Assembly (NCBI GenBank): GCA_945947045.1
Contig: CAMEXG010000003.1
Coordinates: 1 to 41,256 of the forward strand
From: an uncultured Spirochaetales bacterium
Lineage (GTDB): Bacteria; Spirochaetota; Spirochaetia; Sphaerochaetales; Sphaerochaetaceae
DNA length: 41,256 nt
Reading direction: 5' to 3'
Shown: positions 9,858-19,223 of the stretch, in pieces
Layout of the letters: each line of letters begins with the position of its first letter
Numbering within the stretch: position 1 is the first letter of the stretch
Translations under genes and position numbers: made by a program
Notes under the pieces: generated by a model
Told to the model about the DNA's origin: nothing
Databases searched by the model: none
The model's input: only the letters and a program-made list of their open reading frames with translations

Positions 9858-11174
9858 ATGGCAAAAGCCAGAAAGACATGGAAACTTGTGCTGACAAGCA
9901 TAATTCTATCCATCATCATCCTTGCTGCCTTTACTGCAGTCTTCATTACTCTTATTGTTCCTTCTTATGACATTACAAGGGAACAGATATATAACGTGCT
10001 GACAAAAGCACTGCCTATTCTCATAGGCCTTGTGTTTTTGGAAATTGCACTTATTTCATCCCGAAGAGGAGACGACGATTATCGTGACAACATCGATAAA
10101 CTTGCTCCCAATTCCTATGACTCTCCTCTCTACTCAGCTCCTGTGGACGACCCAAACTCTCCTTCTGGCGTCAATGCCGCAGAATTTGATAGACATATGC
10201 AGTACACTCAGGTAAAAGAGATTATCAAAGAGGTTCCTGTCGAAGTCGTCAAAGAAGTAGTAAAAGAAGTTCCAAGAGAAATAATCAGGGAGATCCCTGT
10301 TCCTGTAGATAGAATTGTTGAAAAACCAGTGGAAGTGGTCAAGGAAGTCTTGAAGGAAGTTCCTATCGAAGTCGTCAAGGAAGTCCAGGTTCCTGTAATT
10401 AAAGAGATTCCAGTGGAAAAAATTATTGAGAAACCTGTCGAAGTCATAAAGGAAGTTCCTGTTGAAAAGGTAGTCGAAAAGATTGTGGAAGTACCTGTCG
10501 AGACAGAAAAAGAGGTTCCTGCCGAAGCAGAAATCATTATCAAGCATGACTGTAAGCCGGTTGAAATCAAGGTTCCTGTGGATAGAATTGTCGAGAAGGA
10601 AGTTCCTGTCGACGTAATTAAAGAGACAATCATCGAAAAGGCGACAGGAGAAGGTGAAGTCAAGGAAGTTCCTGTTGAAAAGATCGTAGAAGTTCCAGTT
10701 GAGAAGATTGTTGAAAAGGTAGTCGAAGTTCCGGTTGAGAAGGTTGTTGAGAAGATTGTAGAAGTACCGGTTGAGAAGATTGTTGAAAAGGTCGTCGAAG
10801 CACCAGTTGAGAAGATTGTTGAAAAGATTGTTGAAGTGCCGGTTGAAAAGATTGTCGAGAAGGAAGTCGAAGTACCTGCTCCAGTCGAAGAGGAGCCGGA
10901 ACTAAGCGTTAAGGAAGCAATCGACGAAGAAATCGCAGCTTCAAGAAACGGAAGCTATCCACTTGTTATTGCAGTATTCGGTAATGGAAGCGAAGAAAGA
11001 GTCTCTGAAGTCTTCGATGTTCCTGCTCTTTCAATGGATGGCAGAGTCTACGCTATTCTTCCATATACTAGAGCAAAAGACGTACAGTCCAAGGTCAAGG
11101 AACTTGATGGTAAGTCTCTTGTCGTTACAGCCCGCCATAACGCAGACTCAGTAATCAAAGAACTCTCAAAATAG
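9858..11174 (+). CDS. Membrane-anchored low-complexity (V/A)PVEKIVEK repeat protein with small C-terminal domain
   Basis: SD ggaggg before the ATG; two N-terminal hydrophobic segments; long [10 protein letters not shown]-type repeats; globular C-terminus [26 protein letters not shown]. Confidence 0.85.
   Translation: MAKARKTWKLVLTSIILSIIILAAFTAVFITLIVPSYDITREQIYNVLTKALPILIGLVFLEIALISSRRGDDDYRDNIDKLAPNSYDSPLYSAPVDDPNSPSGVNAAEFDRHMQYTQVKEIIKEVPVEVVKEVVKEVPREIIREIPVPVDRIVEKPVEVVKEVLKEVPIEVVKEVQVPVIKEIPVEKIIEKPVEVIKEVPVEKVVEKIVEVPVETEKEVPAEAEIIIKHDCKPVEIKVPVDRIVEKEVPVDVIKETIIEKATGEGEVKEVPVEKIVEVPVEKIVEKVVEVPVEKVVEKIVEVPVEKIVEKVVEAPVEKIVEKIVEVPVEKIVEKEVEVPAPVEEEPELSVKEAIDEEIAASRNGSYPLVIAVFGNGSEERVSEVFDVPALSMDGRVYAILPYTRAKDVQSKVKELDGKSLVVTARHNADSVIKELSK
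10668..10880 (+). repeat. Near-tandem 36-nt (12-aa) repeats encoding [12 protein letters not shown]
   Basis: Successive units [12 protein letters not shown] / [12 protein letters not shown] / [12 protein letters not shown] / [12 protein letters not shown] / [12 protein letters not shown]. Confidence 0.85.
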
Positions 11175-11194
11175 TTTTTGAATTATGATTATTT

Positions 11195-11227
11195 ATGGCC
11201 TCGGAGAAATCTGAGGCCATTATCTTT
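11195..11227 (+). terminator. Candidate terminator of the repeat-protein gene
   Basis: ATGGCCTCGGA-gaaa-TCTGAGGCCAT hairpin, weak T tract (tatcttt). Confidence 0.6.
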
Positions 11228-11271
11228 AGGACATTAAGCGGGAATCCTCGGCAATTCAATTGCCAAGTAAT

Positions 11272-12213
11272 TCACCCTTTTAATGGTATTTCGAAAGTCA
11301 TTCTGTCTTTAGTGAGTACGGTGTTTGGGAAAATACTCTTCGCTTCATTTAACAGGACTTTCAATTCTCTATCAGAATACCTTGGGGAATAGTGCTGAAG
11401 ACATAACAATTCCGATCTGCTGTCTCTTGCTATCATTGCCGCTTCCAAAGCCGTCATATGCTTCTTTTCCCATGCACTCTCCCTCAACTCGTCTTCAAAC
11501 ATTCCTTCACAAAAGAGAATATCAGAGTCATGTACGTAATCTGCAATTTCAGGAAAGTATAAAGTGTCGGTGACATAGCTGAACTTTCTTCCGCTTCTCC
11601 TTTCACCCATCACCATATTGGGAGTTATGGTACTGCCATTATCCAATACTATACTCTCACCTCTCTGTAAACGACCAAACAAAGGTCCCTTAGGTACGCC
11701 TAAAGCAATAGCTTTCTCTGGGTAAAACTCACCTTTTCTATAATCCTCTACAAGAGAGTATCCTACACAAGGCTTTGTGTGATCCAAAGGAAAACAGTTT
11801 ATCGAGAAATCTTCACCTCTATATATCTCTCCTGGCTCTACAGGGAAAAACTTGATCTCATAGTTAATGTACATATCCAGGATTCTTCTTGAAGCCTCAA
11901 TATACTCACCAAGTTTCTGGGGACCATAGATATATAAAGGCTCTTCTCTATCCACTTGGCTAGAGAGCATCAATAAACCAGGAAGCCCGGTAACATGATC
12001 AGCATGCATGTGGCTGATGAATATGGCACTGATCTTCTTCCAGCTAAGATTAAGCATTTTCAATGAAACTTGTGTACCTTCACCACAATCAAATAAAAAC
12101 AACTCTCCTTTTCGACGAAGGAGAACGGAGGTGAGGAATCTACCTGGAAGGGGCATCATTCCACTTGTGCCCAAAGAAAAGACTTCTAAACTCATACTGA
12201 AAAAGGGTATCAC
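11272..12213 (-). CDS. rnz: Ribonuclease Z
   Basis: SHMHADHVTGLPGLL metallo-beta-lactamase motif, FPLDHTKPCVGYSLVE, YVTDTLYFPEIADYV. The start may be 12195 (MSLEVFSLGTSG). Confidence 0.9.
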   Translation of the reverse strand: MIPFFSMSLEVFSLGTSGMMPLPGRFLTSVLLRRKGELFLFDCGEGTQVSLKMLNLSWKKISAIFISHMHADHVTGLPGLLMLSSQVDREEPLYIYGPQKLGEYIEASRRILDMYINYEIKFFPVEPGEIYRGEDFSINCFPLDHTKPCVGYSLVEDYRKGEFYPEKAIALGVPKGPLFGRLQRGESIVLDNGSTITPNMVMGERRSGRKFSYVTDTLYFPEIADYVHDSDILFCEGMFEDELRESAWEKKHMTALEAAMIARDSRSELLCLQHYSPRYSDRELKVLLNEAKSIFPNTVLTKDRMTFEIPLKG

Positions 12214-12245
12214 GCAAAAGAAAAATATTCGAGAGGGAAAGGGAA

Positions 12246-13385
12246 TTATGCCTCATATGTTACTCTAGAGAGCTCTTTTTCTTTTCTGATAGATATAAAC
12301 AGAGTAAGAAGGGACAGTAATGCCATGGCAAGAATCATAAGAATTATCGCAGACCATGGGACCTTCACAGAAAAAGAAGAAATATAATACTCCACAAGCC
12401 CTGGATTAGATATTGCAACAGCTTTTATCAGGAGGGGGGAAAGAGAACCAAGAACCAATCCGATAATTGTTCCCAGAAGAGACGCCGCCATAACACTTCG
12501 TAGTGATAGTATCAAGTAAATCCTTCTGATCCTCTCTTTTGCCATTCCGAGAATAGAAAGGGCGGCTATGTCCCTCCAATCTCTAGATAAATATACATGT
12601 ACTATGTCTGTGGAAAAGAATGCGGCAAGAAGTGCAACGGAAACAAGTATTACATAGAGAATAGTGACGCTCTGCTGGACATTCAGATATAGAGATGAAT
12701 ACTTATCTTTATAAGTTTCGCACCATATGTTCTTCTCCCATAGTTCCTGGGCTCTTTTATCTGTTTCATTGTTGTCTTGAAGAACGACTTCCCACTCTCC
12801 GTCTCCTCCCAGGAGAGAGTAATCTACATAACAAAGGTACCTATCAAGTTGGGCATAACCGGAGTCAAAGATACCTGTCACAGTCACCAACACAGGTCTT
12901 GCTCTATTTTTCTCTTCTTCATAGACCATTAGAGTCATAGTGTCTCCAAAGTCCAACTTCATTCTTTCCGCCAGTGTTTTTGATACTATTATGGGGTTTC
13001 TTGCCGTCGACTCTATTGTACTAAGCTTAAGGGTCTCACCTCTCTCTCCATAAAAATACCCGTCTTCTATACCCTTAATATTCACAAGGCTCTTGCCGTC
13101 ATCGGAAAAGACCACTCCGCTGGATGTATTTACATGATACTTATACGCCCCATCCCAACCTGAAATGTCATAGTCGTCATATAAAACGATGTTTCCAGAT
13201 CCAAGCATTACTATCATTCTGTCTATGGCTGTGGTCATAGAAGAGATGAACACCATTGCAAAAACCAGCAATGCAGTAATAAGAACTATTAAAAGAGCGG
13301 GAACCAGGCTATTTAGTGTCCATTTCACTCCCATGCCCCTTCCCTCTTTTCGTTTTAAATATAGTCCTTCTCCATCATTTCTCAT
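12246..13385 (-). CDS. FtsX-like ABC transporter permease
   Basis: MacB-like periplasmic region plus C-terminal TM block; next to a LolD-like ATPase. Confidence 0.8.
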   Translation of the reverse strand: MRNDGEGLYLKRKEGRGMGVKWTLNSLVPALLIVLITALLVFAMVFISSMTTAIDRMIVMLGSGNIVLYDDYDISGWDGAYKYHVNTSSGVVFSDDGKSLVNIKGIEDGYFYGERGETLKLSTIESTARNPIIVSKTLAERMKLDFGDTMTLMVYEEEKNRARPVLVTVTGIFDSGYAQLDRYLCYVDYSLLGGDGEWEVVLQDNNETDKRAQELWEKNIWCETYKDKYSSLYLNVQQSVTILYVILVSVALLAAFFSTDIVHVYLSRDWRDIAALSILGMAKERIRRIYLILSLRSVMAASLLGTIIGLVLGSLSPLLIKAVAISNPGLVEYYISSFSVKVPWSAIILMILAMALLSLLTLFISIRKEKELSRVTYEA

Positions 13386-14061
13386 TCAACACTCCGCCAG
13401 ACAAAACATATACTTTATCAGCCCTTTCTGCAAATAGAGGGTTATGGGTGACAAGAATCAAACCTCTTTTTGTTTTCTTTACACTCTCTATTAACAACTC
13501 CTCGATTACTCTACTTGTCTTCTCGTCCAAGCTACCTGTAGGCTCATCTGCAAATACTACGCTGGGCTCTGTAATAAGAGCTCTTGCAATGGCACTGCGC
13601 TGTCGCTCGCCTCCGCTGAGTTTATTGGGTCTATGATTCTTTCTTTCTTCAATACCCACCATCTTCAAGTACTCTTCTGCTTTCTCGAAGGCTACCTTTT
13701 TCTTTTCACCCTTAATCATTAAAGGCATCGCAACATTCTCCAATGCGGAGAAGTCTTCCAACAGCATGGAGTTCTGGAATACAAAACCCATTTTCTCATT
13801 TCTTAGCCTAGGGAGATCCTTTTCTTTCAACAAATCGGTATCTATGCCTTCATAGAATATTTTCCCCCCGTCTTTCGGGGAAAGCAATGCAAGAAGAGAT
13901 AATAATGTAGACTTTCCACAACCACTTTTTCCTGTAATGGCGATTGTCTCTCCAGGAGATAAAAGAAGATTAATATCTTCCAGAATCACCAGTTTTCCTT
14001 CTTTCCCTTCACTAGGATAAGACTTGGATAAATTCTCAACCCGCAATAGTTCATTTGACAT
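13375..14061 (-). CDS. LolD/MacB-like ABC transporter ATP-binding protein
   Basis: ITGKSGCGKST, LSGGERQRSAIARALITEPSVVFADEPTGSLD. Confidence 0.92.
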   Translation of the reverse strand: MSNELLRVENLSKSYPSEGKEGKLVILEDINLLLSPGETIAITGKSGCGKSTLLSLLALLSPKDGGKIFYEGIDTDLLKEKDLPRLRNEKMGFVFQNSMLLEDFSALENVAMPLMIKGEKKKVAFEKAEEYLKMVGIEERKNHRPNKLSGGERQRSAIARALITEPSVVFADEPTGSLDEKTSRVIEELLIESVKKTKRGLILVTHNPLFAERADKVYVLSGGVLNEK

Positions 14062-15121
14062 GGATCACCTCCCATAGAGGTCTCTTATTTCTCTTTTTGT
14101 TTTCAAAATAAATCGATAGGCTTGTTACAACAACCAAAAATAGTGAGAAGAAAACCATAGAACCATAACTCATGGACAGGGTCATATCCATTATAGATGG
14201 AGATTTTACGCTTATATACTCCACAAGTATCAGGGAAAGGCGACCAAAAACTAGTCCTATGATTATACCCAGAAGTAACATAAAGAAGAAGGACAACTCC
14301 ATCATCAACAGAATCTTTCTTTTCTTCATACCCAATATTTCAAGCTCAGCACACTCTTTATCGTGGCTGGAAACGAAGATTCTCACTGACTGCCTGATTG
14401 AAACCAATATTATTACAAATAAAAGGGAAAGGACTGTATACATCATCGCCTTTTCCACAAAGAAAGCAGCATAGAGGCTGGACTCCTGATCTTTCCATGT
14501 CTTGTATTCAAAAGAAAGGCTTTTTAATGTTTTCTCGCACTCTTTTATATCTACGTTTTTTATAGCTGTCAGGAAAAATACTGTTTCATCAGCTTCTTCT
14601 ATAGGAAGAAACAAGGTAGTTTGATCAAATTCCGTCCCTACATTGGTCCAGTAGATACCGCTTATCGGGAACTCGAAGTTCTTCATCGTGGTTGCAGCCT
14701 TCCCCTTTTTTAACATTGAAAGACTTACTTTACCGTCAGAGGAGCGAAACAAAGAGTAGGGAACTAAAAGAGAAGAGGTGTCTCCGAAGATAATATTCAG
14801 TCCTCCGTCGTAATCGGAGGAAATATATCTAACATTATAAGCTCCATTACCAGAAAGGGCTTCTCCCTCTCCATATTCAAATATGGTGCTGTCTGGAAAT
14901 AGGGCCTTAAGCTCCTCTTGATGTCTTCCTTCAACAACGATATCGAAGCTTCTTACTTCTCTAATGTCTTCAAATCTTCCATTCTGAAGATAATCCATTA
15001 TGGAGATCACCACATTCACAACTATAAGAGATAAAGCAATCGCCACAACGGCTCTTATTGCTCTGTCTCTTTGTTTGAAGGATGGAGAAAAACTATATCT
15101 GGAGGAAAGAAAGGGAATCAT
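14051..15121 (-). CDS. FtsX-like ABC transporter permease
   Basis: N-terminal TM, periplasmic region, three C-terminal TM segments; overlaps the LolD-like gene. Confidence 0.8.
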   Translation of the reverse strand: MIPFLSSRYSFSPSFKQRDRAIRAVVAIALSLIVVNVVISIMDYLQNGRFEDIREVRSFDIVVEGRHQEELKALFPDSTIFEYGEGEALSGNGAYNVRYISSDYDGGLNIIFGDTSSLLVPYSLFRSSDGKVSLSMLKKGKAATTMKNFEFPISGIYWTNVGTEFDQTTLFLPIEEADETVFFLTAIKNVDIKECEKTLKSLSFEYKTWKDQESSLYAAFFVEKAMMYTVLSLLFVIILVSIRQSVRIFVSSHDKECAELEILGMKKRKILLMMELSFFFMLLLGIIIGLVFGRLSLILVEYISVKSPSIMDMTLSMSYGSMVFFSLFLVVVTSLSIYFENKKRNKRPLWEVIHVK

Positions 15122-16020
15122 AAACCTATTGCCTCCAATATTCTTTCTCCATCTCTATCAAAGTGAAAGATATAACGTGGAACTCCATCAATATACCTAG
15201 TCTCTTCAAAAGTTCCGTCAGGGAGAGGTTTTCTAACACTTTTTATTGCAAGAGAAGAATCATAGGAATAAATAGAAGACACCTTGCCGTCAATATACTC
15301 AGTCTTTATTCTCCCCTCTGTATTCTCTTCTATCGTCTCTTTTAAGGAACCGTCCTCGTCATAGGAGTAAGTAACGACAGATAGTTCTCTCTTTTTTTCA
15401 ATTAATCTTCCGTTACCGTCATAAATAGAAGTAACGATGACTCCGTCCTCTTTTTTTTCCTCGCTGTATCCCCCGTCTTCATTCCATATTTTTTCACTCT
15501 TCTCTTCCTCCTCTTCCATAAGAAAGGTCTCAAGAGTGCCCTCTACCATTTCATATATGGCAGATTCTGAGAAATACATAGGATTTCCATTCTTTTTTAT
15601 AGCCAAAACTACACCGTCAGGAGTTCTGATATACTCATTATTCTCCACAACCACAGAGTCAATCGAACGAGAAAAAGAAGAGAGAAGAGAACCGGTATAA
15701 TAATAGTTATACTCCTCAATTCCACTATCCCTCTTAATAATCTTTCTTATTAATTCCCCATTCTCCCCAAAAAAGTACCTTATACTTTCTTCTCTACCCT
15801 TTTCTTCATATCCGTCAGGATACTCAGTCCTTACATTCTCCACTTCCCCGTTAAAGTATAAAGTGGAGACGCCATCACCATCTACTCTCTCCCACCCTTT
15901 ATTGTCTTGAACTTCTTTTTCAAAAAGCTTCTGTCCAATGGCATTGGAACTCCACACGCTTCCAAATAGAAGTGCAGGAAAAAGTAGAAATAAATGGAGA
16001 GAGAGAAGGAGTTTTCCCAT
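15118..16020 (-). CDS. Exported protein with MORN/YwqK-like repeats
   Basis: Signal peptide MGKLLLSLHLFLLFPALLFGS; repeated Y-x-x-G/D-G-x-x-x-E units (YDGNGRLIEKKRE, YDEDGSLKETIEE). Confidence 0.6.
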   Translation of the reverse strand: MGKLLLSLHLFLLFPALLFGSVWSSNAIGQKLFEKEVQDNKGWERVDGDGVSTLYFNGEVENVRTEYPDGYEEKGREESIRYFFGENGELIRKIIKRDSGIEEYNYYYTGSLLSSFSRSIDSVVVENNEYIRTPDGVVLAIKKNGNPMYFSESAIYEMVEGTLETFLMEEEEEKSEKIWNEDGGYSEEKKEDGVIVTSIYDGNGRLIEKKRELSVVTYSYDEDGSLKETIEENTEGRIKTEYIDGKVSSIYSYDSSLAIKSVRKPLPDGTFEETRYIDGVPRYIFHFDRDGERILEAIGL

Positions 16021-16022
16021 AA

Positions 16023-16901
16023 TTATTTATCCAAGCCGATAAGTGCATCCAGATATTCTTCCTTATCGAAAGGATGAATATCATCATACCCCTCTCCAGT
16101 CCCCACAAATGCAATAGGAAGGCCCAGGTTCTTTCCAATCTGGACAAGAGCCCCGCCCTTTGCGGCAGAGTCATATTTAGTGAGAATTACACCGTCCAGT
16201 TTCACAGCCTGGTTGAACAACAACGCTTGGGAGAGACCATTCTGACCGGTTGTTGCATCTATTACTATGAACTTCTTGTAGTTTTCTTCTTTTACGCCTC
16301 TACCCTTTACGATCTTATCCATCTTCTGGAGTTCTCTCATAAGGTTCTCTTTATTATGCATTCTACCTGCAGTATCTGCCAGAACCAGATCATCTCCTTG
16401 TGCGATTGCGGATGTGACGGCATCATATACCACGGCTCCTGGATCCGAGCCCATCTTCTGCTTCACAATTCTCATACCGAGTCTTTCAGCGTGAATATCC
16501 AACTGATCAACAGCAGCTGCACGGAAAGTATCCGCTGCGGCAAGGAGGACTTTTCCTCCCTTCTTTGTATACCACTTGGCCATCTTCGCTATGCTGGTGG
16601 TCTTTCCCACACCGTTGACGCCAAGAATCATAAAGACATTAAGTCCATCCTTTAATTCCACATCATAAGAGTGGATATATTGGCTCAAAAGCTCCTTCAT
16701 GAGTTTCTGTAAATCTACAGCATCAACTAGATTCTTGGCTTTAGCTTCCTTACGCAATGTCTCTATGATTTCATCTGTGAGTCTTGCTCCCAGATCCCCT
16801 TCAATCAGTGTATCCTCCAATTCTTCAAAGAAAGCCTCATCTATCTTTCTTGAGGAAAACAACTGCTTTATCTTAGCACTGAACTTTGAAAAGAGTCCCA
16901 T
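16023..16901 (-). CDS. ftsY: Signal recognition particle receptor FtsY
   Basis: GVNGVGKTTSIAKMA, AADTFRAAAVDQL, LADTAGRMHNKENLM, TKYDSAAKGGALV. Confidence 0.95.
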   Translation of the reverse strand: MGLFSKFSAKIKQLFSSRKIDEAFFEELEDTLIEGDLGARLTDEIIETLRKEAKAKNLVDAVDLQKLMKELLSQYIHSYDVELKDGLNVFMILGVNGVGKTTSIAKMAKWYTKKGGKVLLAAADTFRAAAVDQLDIHAERLGMRIVKQKMGSDPGAVVYDAVTSAIAQGDDLVLADTAGRMHNKENLMRELQKMDKIVKGRGVKEENYKKFIVIDATTGQNGLSQALLFNQAVKLDGVILTKYDSAAKGGALVQIGKNLGLPIAFVGTGEGYDDIHPFDKEEYLDALIGLDK

Positions 16902-16913
16902 AATAAATATTCC

Positions 16914-18089
16914 TTATATTCCTTGACCTGCACTGCTATAGTAGTCTATGGCAGTACAGACTAGATTAATCAATGATACTATCGAGATACCTTCGAAAAC
17001 AACCTTAAGTGCATTCCGTCCTGTGGAAGCATTAATATTTTCTACGGCACGAATGGCTGTATATCCACCAAACGATAGAAGAGAAGTGAAGATTGAACGG
17101 TAAAAATCGTTTTTCTTCTCCATTATTATATCTTCATCATCCATCCAAAGTGGATTCAATTCTACGTCTACTCTTTCATCCACTCTGTTCGATTGGTATG
17201 TAAGGATAGAAAAACTAGGAGAAGAGAGGGAAATCGTATATGGAGAGTAAATAGACTGGATGTATTTATTGTCTCTAAATTCTCCGTTTATTCTCATATC
17301 CACACTCCAAGGAATCGTAGATATATATAAACTATGAGAATCGAGAGGAGAAAGAGTAAGGTTAATATCTCTCTCTTCGCCGACCTCTATTACCTCTGTC
17401 TTATGAGAGTAACCAGAAGAGGAAAGGGAAAATGTATGGGGGCCATTCTCCAAAACTATCAAATCTGTGGAGTTGGTTTTAACATTGCCGTCAATAGTAA
17501 TCGAAACAGACGGCACATTTACATTTATATGGTGCCAGTTATGATTAGACGACAATAGATGGGTAGTAAAGTAATCGACAAGAGCCTCCTCTTCGTAGTT
17601 ATAGAGGCTATTAGTATAAAAGGCCTTTCTGATTATCTCCCCGTTATAGATTACTTCTATTTCTCTTATGGTACCTTCCCCTTCGCATTTTACATAAATC
17701 AAGGCATCAAGATTATTCTGAGTCAGCAAATACTCATAAGTATCTCTGTCTCCTATCCTCAAAAGAGAAGAATAATCGGAAAAAGAAGTATTCACCTTCT
17801 CTATTTCAAGTCTTTCAGAAAGAGATACAGGAGACTGGGTGAGAGAGGAAATGGACCTATAGTTTTCTTCCTCATAGTATTCAGCTTTTTTCTTCTCCGT
17901 CTTTATCCTTTCGTTTCTTTCCATTCTTTCACTGACGCTTTCTAATATTCTTTCATCATCCACGTAAGGCATAAGAGATATGACACTATCCAAAAGTGCC
18001 ACATAATCATCATTTTCACCTAATATAGAATAACGCCAACTCTCTGCCCCAAGAGGACAGAGAGTCAAGATAAACACCAAGATTATCAA
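16914..18089 (-). CDS. PEGA-domain-like exported/membrane protein
   Basis: PSVSITIDGNVKTNSTDLIVLENGPHTFSLSSSGY resembles PEGA. The track start (18263) overlaps prfB; a TTG near 18089 before IILVFILTLCPLGAE is more plausible. Confidence 0.55.
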   Translation of the reverse strand: MIILVFILTLCPLGAESWRYSILGENDDYVALLDSVISLMPYVDDERILESVSERMERNERIKTEKKKAEYYEEENYRSISSLTQSPVSLSERLEIEKVNTSFSDYSSLLRIGDRDTYEYLLTQNNLDALIYVKCEGEGTIREIEVIYNGEIIRKAFYTNSLYNYEEEALVDYFTTHLLSSNHNWHHINVNVPSVSITIDGNVKTNSTDLIVLENGPHTFSLSSSGYSHKTEVIEVGEERDINLTLSPLDSHSLYISTIPWSVDMRINGEFRDNKYIQSIYSPYTISLSSPSFSILTYQSNRVDERVDVELNPLWMDDEDIIMEKKNDFYRSIFTSLLSFGGYTAIRAVENINASTGRNALKVVFEGISIVSLINLVCTAIDYYSSAGQGI

Positions 18090-18099
18090 AAATCTTCGA

Positions 18100-19204
18100 T
18101 TAAAGATTATTTTCCTTGGCGTAATGGAGATAGCTTTCGATAAAGTCGTCAATTTCACCATCCATGACAGCCTGGATATTTCCTGTGCTGTAGTTTGTTC
18201 TGTTGTCTTTAACCAGTGTATATGGCTGGAATACATAGGAGCGGATCTGGCTACCCCAAGCAATGTCCTGCTTTGCTATGGCATTAGCTTCCTTTTCCTT
18301 TTCCTTCTCCTTCTGATAATACTCATAAAGCTTAGCCCTCAGCATCTTGAAGGCTACATCTTTATTCATGTACTGGCTTCTTTCATTCTGACACTGAACT
18401 ACAATACCGGTGGCATAGTGTGTGATTCTTACAGCAGAGTCTGTCTTGTTGACATGCTGTCCACCTGCACCGCCGGCCCTGTATGTATCGAGTCTATAGT
18501 CTTCCGGCTTGATTTCGATCTCTATATCGTCATCTACCTCGGCTGAAGCGTAGACTGAAGCAAATGATGTGTGTCTTCGCTTTGCAGCATCATATGGGCT
18601 TATTCTTACCAGTCTATGGACGCCGGCTTCTCCCTTAAGATATCCGAAAGCATAGTCGCCTGAGACTTTCATAGTGACACTCTTGATTCCACCTTCGTTT
18701 TCTTCAAGGTCCAGGATTTCACATTTAAAGCCATGGCGTTCCGTCCATCTGGTGTACATTCTCATAAGCATACTTGCCCAGTCGCTGGCTTCGGTACCAC
18801 CTGCCCCAGCATGGATAGAAAGGTAAAGATTGTTTTTATCGAACTTACCGTCGAGGAGAGTCTTTACTTTAAGTGGTCTGAACTTCTCTTCAAGTGCCGT
18901 AATCTGATTCTGAAGCTCCATTCTCAAGTCTTCGTCTTCTTCACTCTTATATAACTCGATAAGTTCCCCCAGATCATCTATCTCTCCAATAATCTCTTTC
19001 CATGGATAATAGCTGTCTTTAAGAGAGTTTAGACGCTGGAATGTCTTTTCAGCATTTTCAGGATTGTTCCAGAAATCTGGAGCTGCAGTTTCTTCTTCGA
19101 TTTTCTTTATTTCGTTTTCAGTCCCCGCCTGTTCAAAGACGCCTCCATACATTGTAGGCTTCTTCTTTTATGTCTTCAAATTGTGCTTTGTTTTCAATGA
19201 ACAT
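18100..19204 (-). CDS. prfB: Peptide chain release factor 2, expressed by programmed +1 frameshift
   Basis: GGAGGQHVNKTDSAVRITH motif. True start ATG at 19204 (SD aggag): MFIENKAQFEDIKEEAYNVWRRL then CTT TGA, then +1 into EQAGTENEIKK... Confidence 0.93.
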
Positions 19205-19223
19205 ATATTATTCTCCTATATTC

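Noticed and set aside
10134-10663. Long minus-strand ORFs opposite the repeat protein (137 and 151 aa)
   Set aside because: Low-complexity antisense shadows of the PVEK repeats (STGTS.., NLFYLS..); no start context or domain.
18090-18263. Upstream part of the 449-aa ORF overlapping prfB
   Set aside because: It is the alternate frame of the prfB 3' end; a signal peptide begins just after the prfB stop.
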